Positions 31,908 to 40,665 of a stretch of DNA of 64,000 bases are shown piece after piece. The notes below the pieces were generated by a model. The model was given only the letters and a program-made list of their open reading frames with translations, was not told the DNA's origin and made no database searches. The position numbers and the translations under genes were made by a program. Source of the stretch: Flavobacteriales bacterium (GTDB lineage: Bacteria; Bacteroidota; Bacteroidia; Flavobacteriales_D; Sanyastnellaceae); contig JANQWV010000028.1 of the NCBI GenBank assembly GCA_030729695.1, forward strand, positions 1 to 64,000, in the 5' to 3' direction. How positions within the stretch are numbered: the stretch's first letter is position 1; each line of letters starts with the position of its first letter.

Positions 31908-34382
31908 TTAGAATTCGAATTGAAGTTTTGCGCGCAGTCCGAAGCGAACAATGTTCGGATTGTCTAGGTATGACAGGCGCCACAGCGCATCTACGCGCAA
32001 AATCTTGAAGATGTTTTCTACACCAATTGCGGCTTCTGCGTAGGGCTGTCTCAATCCGTAGATATCTGCAATTCCGTCTGCGTTGAAATCGCGACTCAAC
32101 AATTCGTCGTTCTTTAAATCGTAGCTCCCCACCAAGATTTTCGCGCTCGCTACTTCGCGCCACTTCAATTTGCGCAACAAAGGAACTTTGTTGAAGAACA
32201 AGCCTTCAGCATGATAAGATCCCCAAACGCTGGCCCATTGATCACTCACAAACTCAAAGAAATTCATAGTGTTGTAACTGGCTTCGTCGTAGAAGAACGT
32301 TTCGTTACCCTGATGCATTTGAAGCATGGGATAGGGAAGGTTACCGAATATTTTTCCTGCCTGAACAGTCAGGTTTAAATATCCGAAAGGACCGAAGCGA
32401 ATCTTATCGTATACCTGCATTTGCAAGCGCTGGTACTTGTATTCCGCATTCATTACACCTGGCATAGCAACGCTGTAGATTACTTCTAGTTCAGGGTAGC
32501 TTGTTCCTAAGCTAATTCGTTCAAACTCGCCGTAAACGAATTTTTCTTTAAAAGCGAAGCGGGTGTAGAGTGAAACCTCTGAAGTAATAAGTGCGTTTTC
32601 GGGCTCAAAGCTGTTGGAAAGTGGAAGGAAGCGCGTGTATGAGTATTTAGTTCCGGCAGGCTTTAAAATCCGATGGGTGAAGATGAGTTTATTGGACAGG
32701 CCGTACAACCATTCTTTTTCGATGTAGGAGTTAATGTCTGTGACATCGGTGAGTTTGTTTGCCGGATTTCTTCTGAAGAGGGAAGAGAGAATGTTGTCTT
32801 GACGGAAGGCACCTGCGCCAAGTCCGAGTTGTTCCATGTCTCTTTTTCCGTGCGCTGAAATAGCGAAGCGTGGACTTTTTTGAATGATGTACAATCCGCC
32901 TGCCCCGTATTTGAAACGGTCGTCGCGGAAGCCGTAGGCAAGATATCCGTCGAGCATAAGTTTCGTGCTGAAGGCATTGCTGGTTCTTCCGCCAAAGCGA
33001 AGACGGTTACCTTCAATGGGGTTGAAACTATAAAACGTGTAATAGGGACCGTATTCGAAGTTGCCCTTGATTTTATATCCAGACACAAACAGGGTAATGA
33101 TGTCGGTTACCGTTTTGAATTGCGGCAACGATTTCAGTGTGTCTGCCATGTTGTAAATGCGTTCTTCTTTGACGGTGAGGGCAGTGTGCCGCATGCTCTG
33201 CCAATAGGCATCGTCGTGATTCGAAGAATTGGGGTCGACTATAATGTCGGTGTAGCCTTGATAGAAATCGTCTTCACGTGGCTTGTTTATGACGAACTTT
33301 TTATAGCTGCTGTTTTTCCTTCCATAAACACCAAGTTTCTTTTCATTCATGTTGAATTCAACGAGGAGTTGATCTTTCACCAACATCCAAACTTCATTCT
33401 CCACCTCGTTGTATTCTTGGTGAACGCTGAATTGTTTTATCCAGTTAATGTTAGCGTCTTCTGAAATGGCAGCATCTACTTGCTTCACAGCATAGGTGGT
33501 GTCGTGAATCCACATTTCACCATGGAACAACAACTCTTGTTTTCTGCGTGGAAAAAATTCTAATTTGTAACACCATTTTCCTTCAATGAATGCGCTGTCT
33601 ACTAACCCGTAGTCATAGAAGCCAAGGGCGTATGCAGAGATAGGCGATGTGAAACTCTTTCTGAAAATTATGATTTCGTTATCGTAGATATTTACGTTCT
33701 GGTACATGTCTCCCAAGAACTGATTCACACTCTGATTTTCGACTCCGGTTACGCGTGTTCCTTTTACAATTTCTTTGGCGATTTTTGGATTGCGTCGGTA
33801 ATAAAAATCTGAAAGAGATTCGGTCATGAAGACCGGTAAGTAGGGCTTTTCCTGCGTTGTATCTATTCCTTCGAAAATGAATTCGAAGGGCTTCATGAGT
33901 TTCTTATCGCCAATGGCAGCGCTTATATTATTCAAGTCGAATTCTACTTTGTTGTAGGCTTCGTATTCGTAGGCGTCTAGCTTTTCGCGGTTATTAATCT
34001 TTTTATTGGCGATTACCTTTTTCATTAAGGCAATGGCCGGATTGGGTTCGTCTTTCGGACGAATAACAACTACCCCCGTTGTGTTTTCATCGACTAGTGC
34101 GAAGTTCACTTCTTTCGTAGTTCCTTGCTTGACATAGAAAGACTGCTGGGCATATCCCATCCCTTTGCAACGGAGGGTGTCGCTCGAATAATAAGTTTCA
34201 ATTCGGTATTTTCCGTTTTCGTCAGAGGTAGTTCCAGACTTCGTTCCAACGAAATAGACAGGAGCAAAAGGTATGGTTTGTTTCGAGACTGCGTCAATTA
34301 CAGTTCCATACACAACCGTTTTCTGCGCGTGAAGCACAAAAGAAATACAAATTGCGAAGAAAAGTAAAAGTCCTTTTTTCAT
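31908..34382 (-). CDS. DUF5686 outer-membrane protein with carboxypeptidase-like regulatory domain
   Basis: This 824-residue protein has signal peptide 1-19 (ending FVLHAQ). An N-terminal CarboxypepD_reg-like beta-sandwich follows (TVVYGTVIDAVSKQTIPFAPV ... GTTSDENGKYRIETYY), as found before many Bacteroidota outer-membrane receptors. The rest is the DUF5686 region: a periplasmic part to about residue 430, then a predicted beta-barrel of alternating strands ending LRAKLQFEF, with a terminal Phe as in outer-membrane barrels. No TonB plug domain is apparent. The function of DUF5686 is unknown; transport or envelope assembly are possibilities. Confidence 0.9.
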   Translation of the reverse strand: MKKGLLLFFAICISFVLHAQKTVVYGTVIDAVSKQTIPFAPVYFVGTKSGTTSDENGKYRIETYYSSDTLRCKGMGYAQQSFYVKQGTTKEVNFALVDENTTGVVVIRPKDEPNPAIALMKKVIANKKINNREKLDAYEYEAYNKVEFDLNNISAAIGDKKLMKPFEFIFEGIDTTQEKPYLPVFMTESLSDFYYRRNPKIAKEIVKGTRVTGVENQSVNQFLGDMYQNVNIYDNEIIIFRKSFTSPISAYALGFYDYGLVDSAFIEGKWCYKLEFFPRRKQELLFHGEMWIHDTTYAVKQVDAAISEDANINWIKQFSVHQEYNEVENEVWMLVKDQLLVEFNMNEKKLGVYGRKNSSYKKFVINKPREDDFYQGYTDIIVDPNSSNHDDAYWQSMRHTALTVKEERIYNMADTLKSLPQFKTVTDIITLFVSGYKIKGNFEYGPYYTFYSFNPIEGNRLRFGGRTSNAFSTKLMLDGYLAYGFRDDRFKYGAGGLYIIQKSPRFAISAHGKRDMEQLGLGAGAFRQDNILSSLFRRNPANKLTDVTDINSYIEKEWLYGLSNKLIFTHRILKPAGTKYSYTRFLPLSNSFEPENALITSEVSLYTRFAFKEKFVYGEFERISLGTSYPELEVIYSVAMPGVMNAEYKYQRLQMQVYDKIRFGPFGYLNLTVQAGKIFGNLPYPMLQMHQGNETFFYDEASYNTMNFFEFVSDQWASVWGSYHAEGLFFNKVPLLRKLKWREVASAKILVGSYDLKNDELLSRDFNADGIADIYGLRQPYAEAAIGVENIFKILRVDALWRLSYLDNPNIVRFGLRAKLQFEF

Positions 34383-34441
34383 TCCTTACGAAGAAACGAA
34401 AAAGTTTTGAATGCATCAAGCAGTATGATAAACGTTACCCT

Positions 34442-36514
34442 TTACTTATTGTTGAAAGCTTGCAAGCCTTCTTCCAACCATGCACGGAATTCAGAGGTTT
34501 CAACAATTCCGCTCTTAATCGGATTCATTAATTCTTCTCTTCCTTCCGTCATTGGATCAATAATGGCGTACATCGGTTGAGAGTTGTTGTTGAACGTCTC
34601 AATTTCAAAGGCAGACCACAAGTCACCGTAGGTCTCAATTTCCTTTTCAATTCCAGCCCATTTAGTAACAACGGTTTCTTTTAATTCCGCTGGAAGTTCT
34701 TGCTTGTCATCAACGTAAAGACTTACTACAATAAATTCATTTTGCAATAAATCTAAAACTTGCGGCCAAACGTGCTCTTCCATTTTTCTACAGTTTACAC
34801 ATGCATAACCTGTGAAATCGACGAACAATGGTTTTCCTTCTTTTCTTGCGCGTTCCAATGCAACGTTGTAGTCGTGTTCGCAAAGTAATCCGTGCGGACA
34901 GTCACTTGGGTAAGCGTATGAATAACCGGTAGGAGGCGCAAGTCCACTCATTAAGGAAAGCGCATTGTATGAGGTTCCCTTTTCGTTCAGCATTAATCCA
35001 CTCGCGAGATATACTACCCACATTCCCACGAACGTGGTGAACACAATTCTGAATTTCGAAAACTTCTGAATCGGACTGTCGTGTGAAAATTTAATTGCTC
35101 CAATCAAGTAGAGGTACATTCCAAAGAATATCACTACCCACAAGCCCATGAATACCTCGTACTTTAACAAGTTCCAGTGTACCACTAAATCTGCTTGAGA
35201 TAAGAATTTCAGTGCGAGCGCTACTTCTAAAAATCCTAAAACAACTTTTACAGAGTTCAACCAGCCACCTGATTTAGGCAAGCTCTTCATCATTCCTGGG
35301 AACATCGCAAACAACGCAAACGGAATTCCGAGTGCCAATCCGAATCCACCCATTCCAACAGTCAATTGAATGGCTCCGCCGTCTTTAGCAAGCGAACCTG
35401 CGAGCAGAGATCCTAAAATAGGGCCGGTACAAGAGAATGAAACAATAGCCAATGTAAGCGCCATGAAGAAAGCTCCTAACATTCCGCCTGCTTCAGCATT
35501 TTTATCCATCTTGTTCGCCAATCCTGCAGGAAGTGTTATTTCAAACAATCCGAAGAATGAAAGAGCGAATACAATGAAAATCACGAAGAACACAATGTTC
35601 AGAGGGACATTGGTAGAAATGTCGTTCAGAATGTTCTCGTTAATCTGATCCAAGAAATGGAACGGCATTGAAAGTAAAATGTAAATCAAGAAGATGAATC
35701 CGCCGTAAATCAACGCTTGGAAAATGCCTTTCTTACGGTCTTTGTTTCCTTTGGTGAAGAACGCAACAGTTAACGGTATCATTGGGAATACACATGGAGT
35801 AAGCAATGCAACCAATCCGCCCAAGAATCCCAGGAAGAACAATTGCCACATGTTTCCATCTTGCGTGGTGCTCGCAGAAACACTTCCACTTTCTAAACGC
35901 GTCGTTAACTTCTCTTTGTCGTTACGAATGGTTTGAATCCAGTATCTGAATTTTGTTGTGGTTGGTTCCAATTGCATTTGATCTTCAACAAGTGCCGAAG
36001 TATCTACAGGTGCTGTCGATACGGCAGAACCATCTGCTGCATTTGGAGTGATTTGTAGTTTGAATTTCGACTCAATCGGATAGCATGCTTTGTCGTTACA
36101 CGTCTGACCCTGAATGGTTCCTTTTAAAGTGAAAGGAGCCGTTCCGATAATTTTAATTTTTTGTTTGAAAACAGCAGAATTTTCAAAATAGTTTACCTCA
36201 CCGCCTTGCATCTCATCGTAATGGGTGATGTACTTTCCTTCCGTTAATTTTCCAATGAGTTCGAAATTTGCTTTATCTACATTTAAGATCAATTCAGTTG
36301 GAAGGGCATATACATTAGGATCTGCAGACGGACTCGTCGAGTACAAATGGAATCCCGGTGAAATAGTCGCTTGAAATTCAATTTCAGCTTCGTTGTTGGG
36401 TAAACTAACAAGGCTTGTTTTCCATTTTACTGGATCAACAATTTGTGCTTGAGCATTCCAAGACAAAAATAAAATAGCAAGTACCGCAAAAATCTTTACT
36501 GATAAATTCTTCAT
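34442..36514 (-). CDS. dsbD: Thiol:disulfide interchange protein DsbD family
   Basis: This 690-residue protein has a signal peptide (ending WNAQAQ), an N-terminal DsbD-alpha-like domain (about 25-165), a membrane domain of eight or so helices with conserved Cys in LLTPCVFPMIPLT and SFSCTGPILGS, and a C-terminal thioredoxin domain with C-V-N-C at about residues 572-575. It carries reducing power from cytoplasmic thioredoxin across the membrane to periplasmic thiols, including those for c-type cytochromes; the window encodes two such cytochromes. It follows tilS by 30 bases and has a perfect -7 box in that gap. Confidence 0.93.
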   Translation of the reverse strand: MKNLSVKIFAVLAILFLSWNAQAQIVDPVKWKTSLVSLPNNEAEIEFQATISPGFHLYSTSPSADPNVYALPTELILNVDKANFELIGKLTEGKYITHYDEMQGGEVNYFENSAVFKQKIKIIGTAPFTLKGTIQGQTCNDKACYPIESKFKLQITPNAADGSAVSTAPVDTSALVEDQMQLEPTTTKFRYWIQTIRNDKEKLTTRLESGSVSASTTQDGNMWQLFFLGFLGGLVALLTPCVFPMIPLTVAFFTKGNKDRKKGIFQALIYGGFIFLIYILLSMPFHFLDQINENILNDISTNVPLNIVFFVIFIVFALSFFGLFEITLPAGLANKMDKNAEAGGMLGAFFMALTLAIVSFSCTGPILGSLLAGSLAKDGGAIQLTVGMGGFGLALGIPFALFAMFPGMMKSLPKSGGWLNSVKVVLGFLEVALALKFLSQADLVVHWNLLKYEVFMGLWVVIFFGMYLYLIGAIKFSHDSPIQKFSKFRIVFTTFVGMWVVYLASGLMLNEKGTSYNALSLMSGLAPPTGYSYAYPSDCPHGLLCEHDYNVALERARKEGKPLFVDFTGYACVNCRKMEEHVWPQVLDLLQNEFIVVSLYVDDKQELPAELKETVVTKWAGIEKEIETYGDLWSAFEIETFNNNSQPMYAIIDPMTEGREELMNPIKSGIVETSEFRAWLEEGLQAFNNK

Positions 36515-36519
36515 AGGTT

Positions 36520-36527
36520 CAAAAATA
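36520..36527 (-). promoter_or_regulatory. -7 promoter box TATTTTTG for dsbD
   Basis: This perfect TAnnTTTG match on the minus strand lies between the tilS stop and the dsbD ATG, ending 5 bases before it. Confidence 0.5.
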
Positions 36528-36544
36528 GTTCAATTCAATTCTAG

Positions 36545-37813
36545 TTACGTGAGGCGCATCACAAAAACATTCTTCGCCTTCGCGTCTAATTTGTAATCTT
36601 CTGAGATGCACAAGCCTATTACCGCAACAATCTCGTCTTTACTAACCAATACAGGGTAGTTCTTTTTTTCGTTCATGGCAATCTTGGCCTGAACTAACAC
36701 ATCGCTCACCTTTTTCAATCCCTTCATTCCTAACGAACGAATTTTATCGCCCGGTTCGTATGCACGAATCTCCAATGGGAAACGCAATTTGTCTGCGTTG
36801 AGTTGCACGACCTTCGGATCTTTTTCAATTTCGTAACCTTTCGCAGGAACAATATCCACGTCGTACTTCGATTCGTCCAAAGGCATTTCACTCTGCAGCG
36901 CATGCAACACATAGTTGTCGCGATCACGCGCCACGGCATACGTTGCATTCGAAACCTTCGCCCCAGTCTTTTGAAGTTTCAAGATTTCATCGATCTCTCC
37001 GGTTGTGAATTCGAACAAACTCAACCATTCCCACATGATTTGTCTTGGAGCATAATGGTTGTGAACAGCATCAATGGAAAGCAATTCGCTTTCACCTTTC
37101 AGTTCAACGTTTTCTTCAAGCCAGTTTTGCAAACTCTCTTGCACAATCGAATGCTGCTCTTCCCAAATTTCAATACTGTTGTTAAGGGTTTGAAGAATAT
37201 TCGGATTCAGCTCTTCCAAAATTGGGACAACCTTGTTTCTGATTTTGTTTCTTCCGTAAACAGTGGATTTGTTCGAAGCGTCTTCGCGCCATTTCAATTT
37301 CAGTTCTTTCGCAAATGCTTCCAAATCTTTTTTCGAAATGGAAAGAAGTGGGCGCCATTTGGTTGAAGTGTGACGCTTCATTCCAAGTAATCCTTTCAAG
37401 CCGCTTCCGCGAACCAAGTGCTGCAAAACGGTTTCCAATTGATCGTTCGCATGGTGCGCAAGAACAACGGTCGTATACCCGAATTCATCTTGCAATTGTT
37501 GGAAGTAGGTGTAGCGAAAATCTCTCGCGCGCTCTTGTAAATTGTTTTTCGATTCCTTCCACAAATCGCCCGCGTGTACGCAATGAAAAGTCAGTTTGTG
37601 TTTTTTGCAATAGGCTTTCACAAACTGCTCATCTTTCTCCGAGTCTTTTCCGCGAAGCTGATAGTTCACGTGCGCCACCGCAAATGGAATTTTTGCTTTT
37701 AATAGCAGCTCTGCCATTAACATTGAATCCATTCCTCCGCTTACTGCCACAAGCAATTGCGCGTCTTCGAATGTTTGATATTCGGCTTTTAAATCTTTAA
37801 GTAGTTTTTTCAT
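36545..37813 (-). CDS. tilS: tRNA(Ile)-lysidine synthase
   Basis: This 422-residue PP-loop ATPase has SGGMDS at 25-30, followed by VAHVNYQLRGKDSEKDEQFV, LAHHANDQLETVLQHLVRGSGLKGLLGM and PLLSISKKDLEAFAKE. It changes cytidine 34 of the tRNA(Ile) CAU anticodon to lysidine so that AUA is read as isoleucine. The C-terminal 200 residues match the TilS substrate-binding domains. It begins 2 bases after the pabB stop and is probably co-transcribed with it. Confidence 0.95.
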   Translation of the reverse strand: MKKLLKDLKAEYQTFEDAQLLVAVSGGMDSMLMAELLLKAKIPFAVAHVNYQLRGKDSEKDEQFVKAYCKKHKLTFHCVHAGDLWKESKNNLQERARDFRYTYFQQLQDEFGYTTVVLAHHANDQLETVLQHLVRGSGLKGLLGMKRHTSTKWRPLLSISKKDLEAFAKELKLKWREDASNKSTVYGRNKIRNKVVPILEELNPNILQTLNNSIEIWEEQHSIVQESLQNWLEENVELKGESELLSIDAVHNHYAPRQIMWEWLSLFEFTTGEIDEILKLQKTGAKVSNATYAVARDRDNYVLHALQSEMPLDESKYDVDIVPAKGYEIEKDPKVVQLNADKLRFPLEIRAYEPGDKIRSLGMKGLKKVSDVLVQAKIAMNEKKNYPVLVSKDEIVAVIGLCISEDYKLDAKAKNVFVMRLT

Positions 37814-37815
37814 GT

Positions 37816-39033
37816 TCAGTTAAATATGGAAAGGGTAGAAGCGGCTTTCAATAGACATTCGTCGTATTCCGATTCCGCATTGGATGCATGCGTAATGGCG
37901 CTTCCCACTTTTATTGTTGTTTGTTTTTTTTCTTTGTTGTAAACGGCAGAACGAATAATGACATTGAAGTCGAAATTTCCGTTGGGTTCTATCACACCGA
38001 AGGTGCCGCTGTAGATGCCTCTGTCCAAGACTTCAAGCTTTTCCATGTGTTGAACCGCGCTAATTTTCGGAGCGCCAGTCATGGATCCCATAGGAAACGT
38101 AGCCGCTAAGATTTCAGTAAAGGTTATGTTGGAAGGAAGCTTCGCTTCTACCGTGCTTATCAAATGATGAAGCGTTTTGAACGTATGCAGTTCGCACAAG
38201 GAAGTGACTTGAACGCTTGCTTTTTCTGCTATGCGGGAAAGGTCGTTGCGAACCAAGTCTACAATCATGATGTTTTCAGACCGCTCTTTTTTACTTGTGC
38301 GAAGAACAGTTTTGTTTTCCTCATCCTCAACAGAATTTGCTCCTCTTTTAATGGTTCCTTTAATAGGTTGAGAAATAATAACGTTTCCTTTTTTCTGAAT
38401 GAAACGCTCCGGTGAAGTGCACAACAGTTGAAGATTATTTCCATTGAAATATACCGCGTGCGGTGCTTCCGTGGCGTTGTTCATTTTTGAAAAATGAGCG
38501 AAGGCATCGTTAAGTAAACCCTTTGCCTGAAGAGGCATGCAGAAGTTTGTTTCGTAATAATCACCGCGCTGAATGTCGCCTGAAATTCGCTTTATCTTTT
38601 CAATATAGCTGTCCTTGGTTTCGAGCATTTCGAACACAAGTTTTTCTTCATTGCTTGACTGTTCAATGTTTTTGTAGTTGGAAATAAAATCTTCGATTAC
38701 CGAACGTTCGTTCGGTTGTTCTTCGGTAAGGCAAATCCATGTCCCGTTCTCTTCTTTCCAAATGTGCGCAGGCTCGAAGAAATAGACGAGCTCACTTCCG
38801 TCTGAACAACAATTCTCGTAAGCGTTTTTTTCAAAAAGTTTTTTCGCTTCGAACGAAAGATATCCGAAAACAGGAAGCGTTTTTTCCTTCAACCAATCAT
38901 TCAATTGCGCTATTTCGGAAGGATTACTTTCGTTTAGGATAAACGCGCTTTTTCTTCCCCAAGCAAGGTAGGCCTGACGTTCAGACGAATTTGGAGGAAG
39001 AAAAGTAAAGTGTTCGTTTTCCCAAAGCTGCAT
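37816..39033 (-). CDS. pabB: Aminodeoxychorismate synthase component I
   Basis: This 405-residue chorismate-utilising enzyme has the core blocks SPERFIQKKGNVIISQPIKGT, ENIMIVDLVRNDLSR, FPMGSMTGAPKISAVQ and GIYSGTFGVIEPNGN. The PIKGT motif with Lys, instead of the PIAGT of anthranilate and isochorismate synthases, is the signature of PabB, where this Lys is the nucleophile. It makes 4-amino-4-deoxychorismate for folate synthesis, with the glutaminase PabA encoded elsewhere. It forms a pair with tilS downstream. Confidence 0.93.
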   Translation of the reverse strand: MQLWENEHFTFLPPNSSERQAYLAWGRKSAFILNESNPSEIAQLNDWLKEKTLPVFGYLSFEAKKLFEKNAYENCCSDGSELVYFFEPAHIWKEENGTWICLTEEQPNERSVIEDFISNYKNIEQSSNEEKLVFEMLETKDSYIEKIKRISGDIQRGDYYETNFCMPLQAKGLLNDAFAHFSKMNNATEAPHAVYFNGNNLQLLCTSPERFIQKKGNVIISQPIKGTIKRGANSVEDEENKTVLRTSKKERSENIMIVDLVRNDLSRIAEKASVQVTSLCELHTFKTLHHLISTVEAKLPSNITFTEILAATFPMGSMTGAPKISAVQHMEKLEVLDRGIYSGTFGVIEPNGNFDFNVIIRSAVYNKEKKQTTIKVGSAITHASNAESEYDECLLKAASTLSIFN

Positions 39034-39038
39034 GGGTG

Positions 39039-39046
39039 CAAAGGTA
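39039..39046 (-). promoter_or_regulatory. -7 promoter box TACCTTTG for pabB
   Basis: This perfect TAnnTTTG match on the minus strand lies in the 17-base gap between dinB and pabB and ends 5 bases before the pabB ATG. Confidence 0.5.
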
Positions 39047-39050
39047 ATGC

Positions 39051-40271
39051 TTACTGACGCCTATTTGCGAGAAGAACAGGCGGACCTCCGTCGAATGGAT
39101 TTTCGCCTCGGCCAATGCTGCGGGCTTCAATACCTGCGGCTTTCATAACGGCACGGTCTCCGAATTTTTTTCGCAGTTCGTCCATGGCAGTGTACAAGCT
39201 AATCTGCTCTTCGTTGTCGTCGAACAAATTAATCTGGTATCCGCCTGAAACCAAATGGCTGAAGCGCACGCCAATGAGGCGTATGAGTACCCTTCGCGAG
39301 TAAAGCTTTTCGAAGAGCTCGAGTATTTTCGGAATAAGAATGTGGTCTGCCGAAGTGTAAGGAATGCGGCATTGCATGGTTTCCGTTTGAAAATCGGAAT
39401 AGCGCAGTTTCACGGTAACGCATGATGTGAGCTTTTCTCCCTTCCTTAATTGGAACGCCAAGTTCTCGGTCATAGCAATTAAAAGCCCACGAAGCTTATG
39501 TACGTCTATGGTGTCCTGATCGAATGTTCTCTCTGTAGAAATAGATTTCCGCTCTTGAAAAGGCACAACAGGCGAGGGGTCTATGGCGTTGGCTTTTTTC
39601 CAGATGCTGGTCCCGTTTTCACCAAGGGCCTTCGACATAACGTCTAAAGGCATTTCTTGTAAGGTCTGAATTTTACGAATGCCAAGATTCACTAAGAGTT
39701 GGTGCGTTTTTTCTCCGACCATCGGAATCTTCCGAATGGAAAGAGGCGCAAGGAACGGTTTCTCTGTCCCGGTTTCAATTCGAATCTGATTGTTCGGTTT
39801 GGCCTCGCCCGTAGCCACTTTCGAAACGGTTTTGCTCGAAGACAAACCGAAAGAAATGGGCAAGCCAATTTCCTTCAAAATATTCTGACGCAATTCTCCA
39901 GCGAACTGATAGCATCCGAAAAAACGATCGAGCCCCGTAAGGTCACAGTAGAATTCGTCGATCGACGTTTTTTCGAATAACGGAACAGCTTCGCGAACCA
40001 TTTCGCTCACTAGATCGGAATACTTGAGGTAGTTGTAGGAGTTTCCTTTAATGACCACTGCTTCCGGACAAAGCTTGCGCGCCATATGCATAGGCATGGC
40101 AGAATGCACCCCGAATTTGCGCGCTTCATAGCTGCACGAGGCCACTACACCGCGATCACTGGTTCCGCCAATAAGTACAGGTCTGTTGTTGAGGCGACTG
40201 TCCAATAAACGCTCTACCGACACGAAAAAGGTGTCGAGATCCATATGTAGAATTGAGCGTTCAGGTGACAT
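39051..40271 (-). CDS. dinB: DNA polymerase IV (Y family)
   Basis: This 406-residue translesion polymerase has the opening ILHMDLDTFFVSVE with metal ligand Asp11 and the palm motif SIDEFYCDLTG with Asp105 and Glu106. SYEARKFGVHSAMPMHMA (fingers) and helix-hairpin-helix IRKIPMVGEKTHQLLVNLGI are also present. It copies damaged DNA with low fidelity. The tail after residue 350 is short and no confident beta-clamp motif can be picked out by eye. A perfect -7 box sits 4 bases before the ATG; I see no LexA-type operator. Confidence 0.95.
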   Translation of the reverse strand: MSPERSILHMDLDTFFVSVERLLDSRLNNRPVLIGGTSDRGVVASCSYEARKFGVHSAMPMHMARKLCPEAVVIKGNSYNYLKYSDLVSEMVREAVPLFEKTSIDEFYCDLTGLDRFFGCYQFAGELRQNILKEIGLPISFGLSSSKTVSKVATGEAKPNNQIRIETGTEKPFLAPLSIRKIPMVGEKTHQLLVNLGIRKIQTLQEMPLDVMSKALGENGTSIWKKANAIDPSPVVPFQERKSISTERTFDQDTIDVHKLRGLLIAMTENLAFQLRKGEKLTSCVTVKLRYSDFQTETMQCRIPYTSADHILIPKILELFEKLYSRRVLIRLIGVRFSHLVSGGYQINLFDDNEEQISLYTAMDELRKKFGDRAVMKAAGIEARSIGRGENPFDGGPPVLLANRRQ

Positions 40272-40275
40272 AAAG

Positions 40276-40283
40276 CAAACTTA
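40276..40283 (-). promoter_or_regulatory. -7 promoter box TAAGTTTG for dinB
   Basis: This perfect TAnnTTTG match on the minus strand ends 4 bases before the dinB ATG at 40271. Confidence 0.5.
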
Positions 40284-40341
40284 TCTCGTGATGTCACAAG
40301 ATTTGAAATTGTTAAAAAAGTTTTTTGAGAGGAGCGAAGAA

Positions 40342-40629
40342 TTATTTTTTCTTCTTGCCTGTTTGGTCGGTATCGTCTTCGTCTTCGTCGTCGGTAATAC
40401 CGTCGTCCTCATCATCTGTAATGTCTGAACCGCCTTCAGAATTACGATTACTGTTCGGAGTTGAAGATTCTTCTAGAATATCACTATCTGTGTTTAACTC
40501 AGTGTTATCAACGATTTCAGAACGCTCGGTTCCAACGGAAGTAACTTCTTCCATCCAAACAGATTTGCTGCACGAAGCGAATGCCAATGCAACAAAAAAT
40601 AGGAGCGTTATGTAATTGAGTTTTTTCAT
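40342..40629 (-). CDS. Small lipoprotein with acidic repeat-like tail
   Basis: This 95-residue protein has a lipobox (ALAFASC, Cys20) and a signal of MKKLNYITLLFF. The mature part is low complexity: a Ser/Thr/Glu/Asn stretch, then two similar acidic blocks (DITDDEDDG and GITDDEDEDD) ending in four lysines. I do not recognise a family. The ATG at 40629 is supported by a -7 box 18 bases upstream, against a longer frame to 40650. It lies between the sensor kinase and dinB. The acidic tail could bind calcium or other cations, but that is only a guess. Confidence 0.7.
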   Translation of the reverse strand: MKKLNYITLLFFVALAFASCSKSVWMEEVTSVGTERSEIVDNTELNTDSDILEESSTPNSNRNSEGGSDITDDEDDGITDDEDEDDTDQTGKKKK

Positions 40630-40647
40630 AGTGGACCGAAGTCTATA

Positions 40648-40655
40648 CAAATGTA
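40648..40655 (-). promoter_or_regulatory. -7 promoter box TACATTTG for the acidic lipoprotein
   Basis: This perfect TAnnTTTG match on the minus strand lies 18 bases before the ATG at 40629. The longer frame starting at 40650 would begin inside this box, so the box decides the start. Confidence 0.5.
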
Positions 40656-40665
40656 ACGAAATCTT

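Noticed and set aside
32880..33464. Open frame of 194 codons on the plus strand
   Set aside because: It is antisense to the DUF5686 gene, whose protein is continuous and recognisable; long antisense frames are common with this codon usage.
36803..37366. Open frame of 187 codons on the plus strand
   Set aside because: It is antisense to tilS, which keeps all its motifs; there is no independent support.
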